Source: Lachnospiraceae bacterium
Lineage (GTDB): Bacteria > Bacillota > Clostridia > Lachnospirales > Lachnospiraceae
NCBI GenBank assembly: GCA_017396145.1
Contig: JAFQMS010000040.1
Span: 80,681 to 144,680 of the forward strand
Direction: 5' to 3'
Length of the DNA: 64,000 nt
Made by a program: the position numbers and the translations under genes. Positions 63,854-64,000 of this stretch are shown piece after piece; positions within the stretch are counted from its first letter, which is position 1, and every line of letters starts with the position of its first letter. The notes below the pieces were generated by a model. It made no database searches. It was given only the letters and a program-made list of their open reading frames with translations, and was not told where the DNA came from.

Positions 63854-63882
63854 ATTATATACGCATCTACCACATTTTTCAA
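63854..63882 (-). promoter_or_regulatory. Sigma-A promoter for mreB and the rod genes
   Basis: TTGAAA (63882-63877), 17-base spacer and TATAAT (63859-63854) on minus. The transcript would have about 85 bases of leader before the mreB ATG. Confidence 0.8.
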
Positions 63883-64000
63883 AGGAAATTTATAAATTAG
63901 TCATATTAACTTTATTATACCCAAAAACAGCAGTTTTTTTGAACAAAGATTATAAAACTATTAACCATTAACATTGAAACTAAAATTAATTATAAAAAAA

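Overview
The window looks like a low-GC, motile, spore-lineage member of the Clostridia, most likely Lachnospiraceae. Grounds: AT-rich DNA with strong AGGAGG-type ribosome sites, an alpha/beta-type spore protein, a Gram-positive flagellar set (FlgM, FlgN, two FlgK, FlgL, FliW, CsrA, FlaG, FliD, FliS) and a four-gene set (48006-55121) resembling families I associate with Lachnospiraceae. Genus cannot be fixed from sequence alone. Nearly all genes lie on the minus strand; only 55259-57967 runs on plus. I see no rRNA, tRNA, CRISPR array or insertion sequence.

Layout, left to right. 1-11722: a surface-polysaccharide/teichoic-type cluster in two transcription units, with GT2 glycosyltransferases, a CDP-glycerol glycerophosphotransferase-like enzyme, a polysaccharide pyruvyltransferase, a MenD-like TPP enzyme (cut by the window edge), an acyltransferase, a NeuA-like cytidylyltransferase with a HAD phosphatase, a GT2-GT32-coiled-coil fusion and a sialyltransferase-like protein. 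11827-15731: proteostasis block tig-clpP-clpX-engB. 15843-17186: glmM. 17369-21504: a spore protein gene and two paired dynamin-like GTPases, then a DJ-1/PfpI protein (21619-22158). 22178-32616: late flagellar operon flgM-flgN-flgK-flgK-flgL-fliW-csrA-flaG-fliD-fliS-(FliT-like), with two candidate sigma-D promoters. 32726-34117: asnS. 34300-37443: murB-rapZ-whiA-crh-like. 37807-42351: a 1514-residue secreted protein with about 83 cysteines in its first 430 residues. 42489-47821: glcK, hprK, a small alarmone synthetase and valS. 48006-55121: a four-gene operon of unknown function (actin/Hsp70-fold ATPase-like protein, 1184-aa repeat protein, TPR-like protein, coiled-coil membrane protein). 55259-57967 (+): PLP enzyme, acyl-ACP thioesterase, CvfB-like S1 protein. 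58418-63761: yvyF-like, comFC, a sugar nucleotidyltransferase, flgJ-like, two rod genes and mreB.

How it fits together: the flagellar operon carries its own post-transcriptional and anti-sigma control (CsrA-FliW, FlgM). HprK and a Crh-like HPr (Glu at position 15, Ser46 kept) provide carbon signalling, and glucokinase sits next to hprK. The most promising undescribed material is the 48006-55121 operon, whose promoter is interlocked with that of the divergent plus-strand genes, followed by the cysteine-rich exoprotein and the coiled-coil glycosyltransferase fusion.
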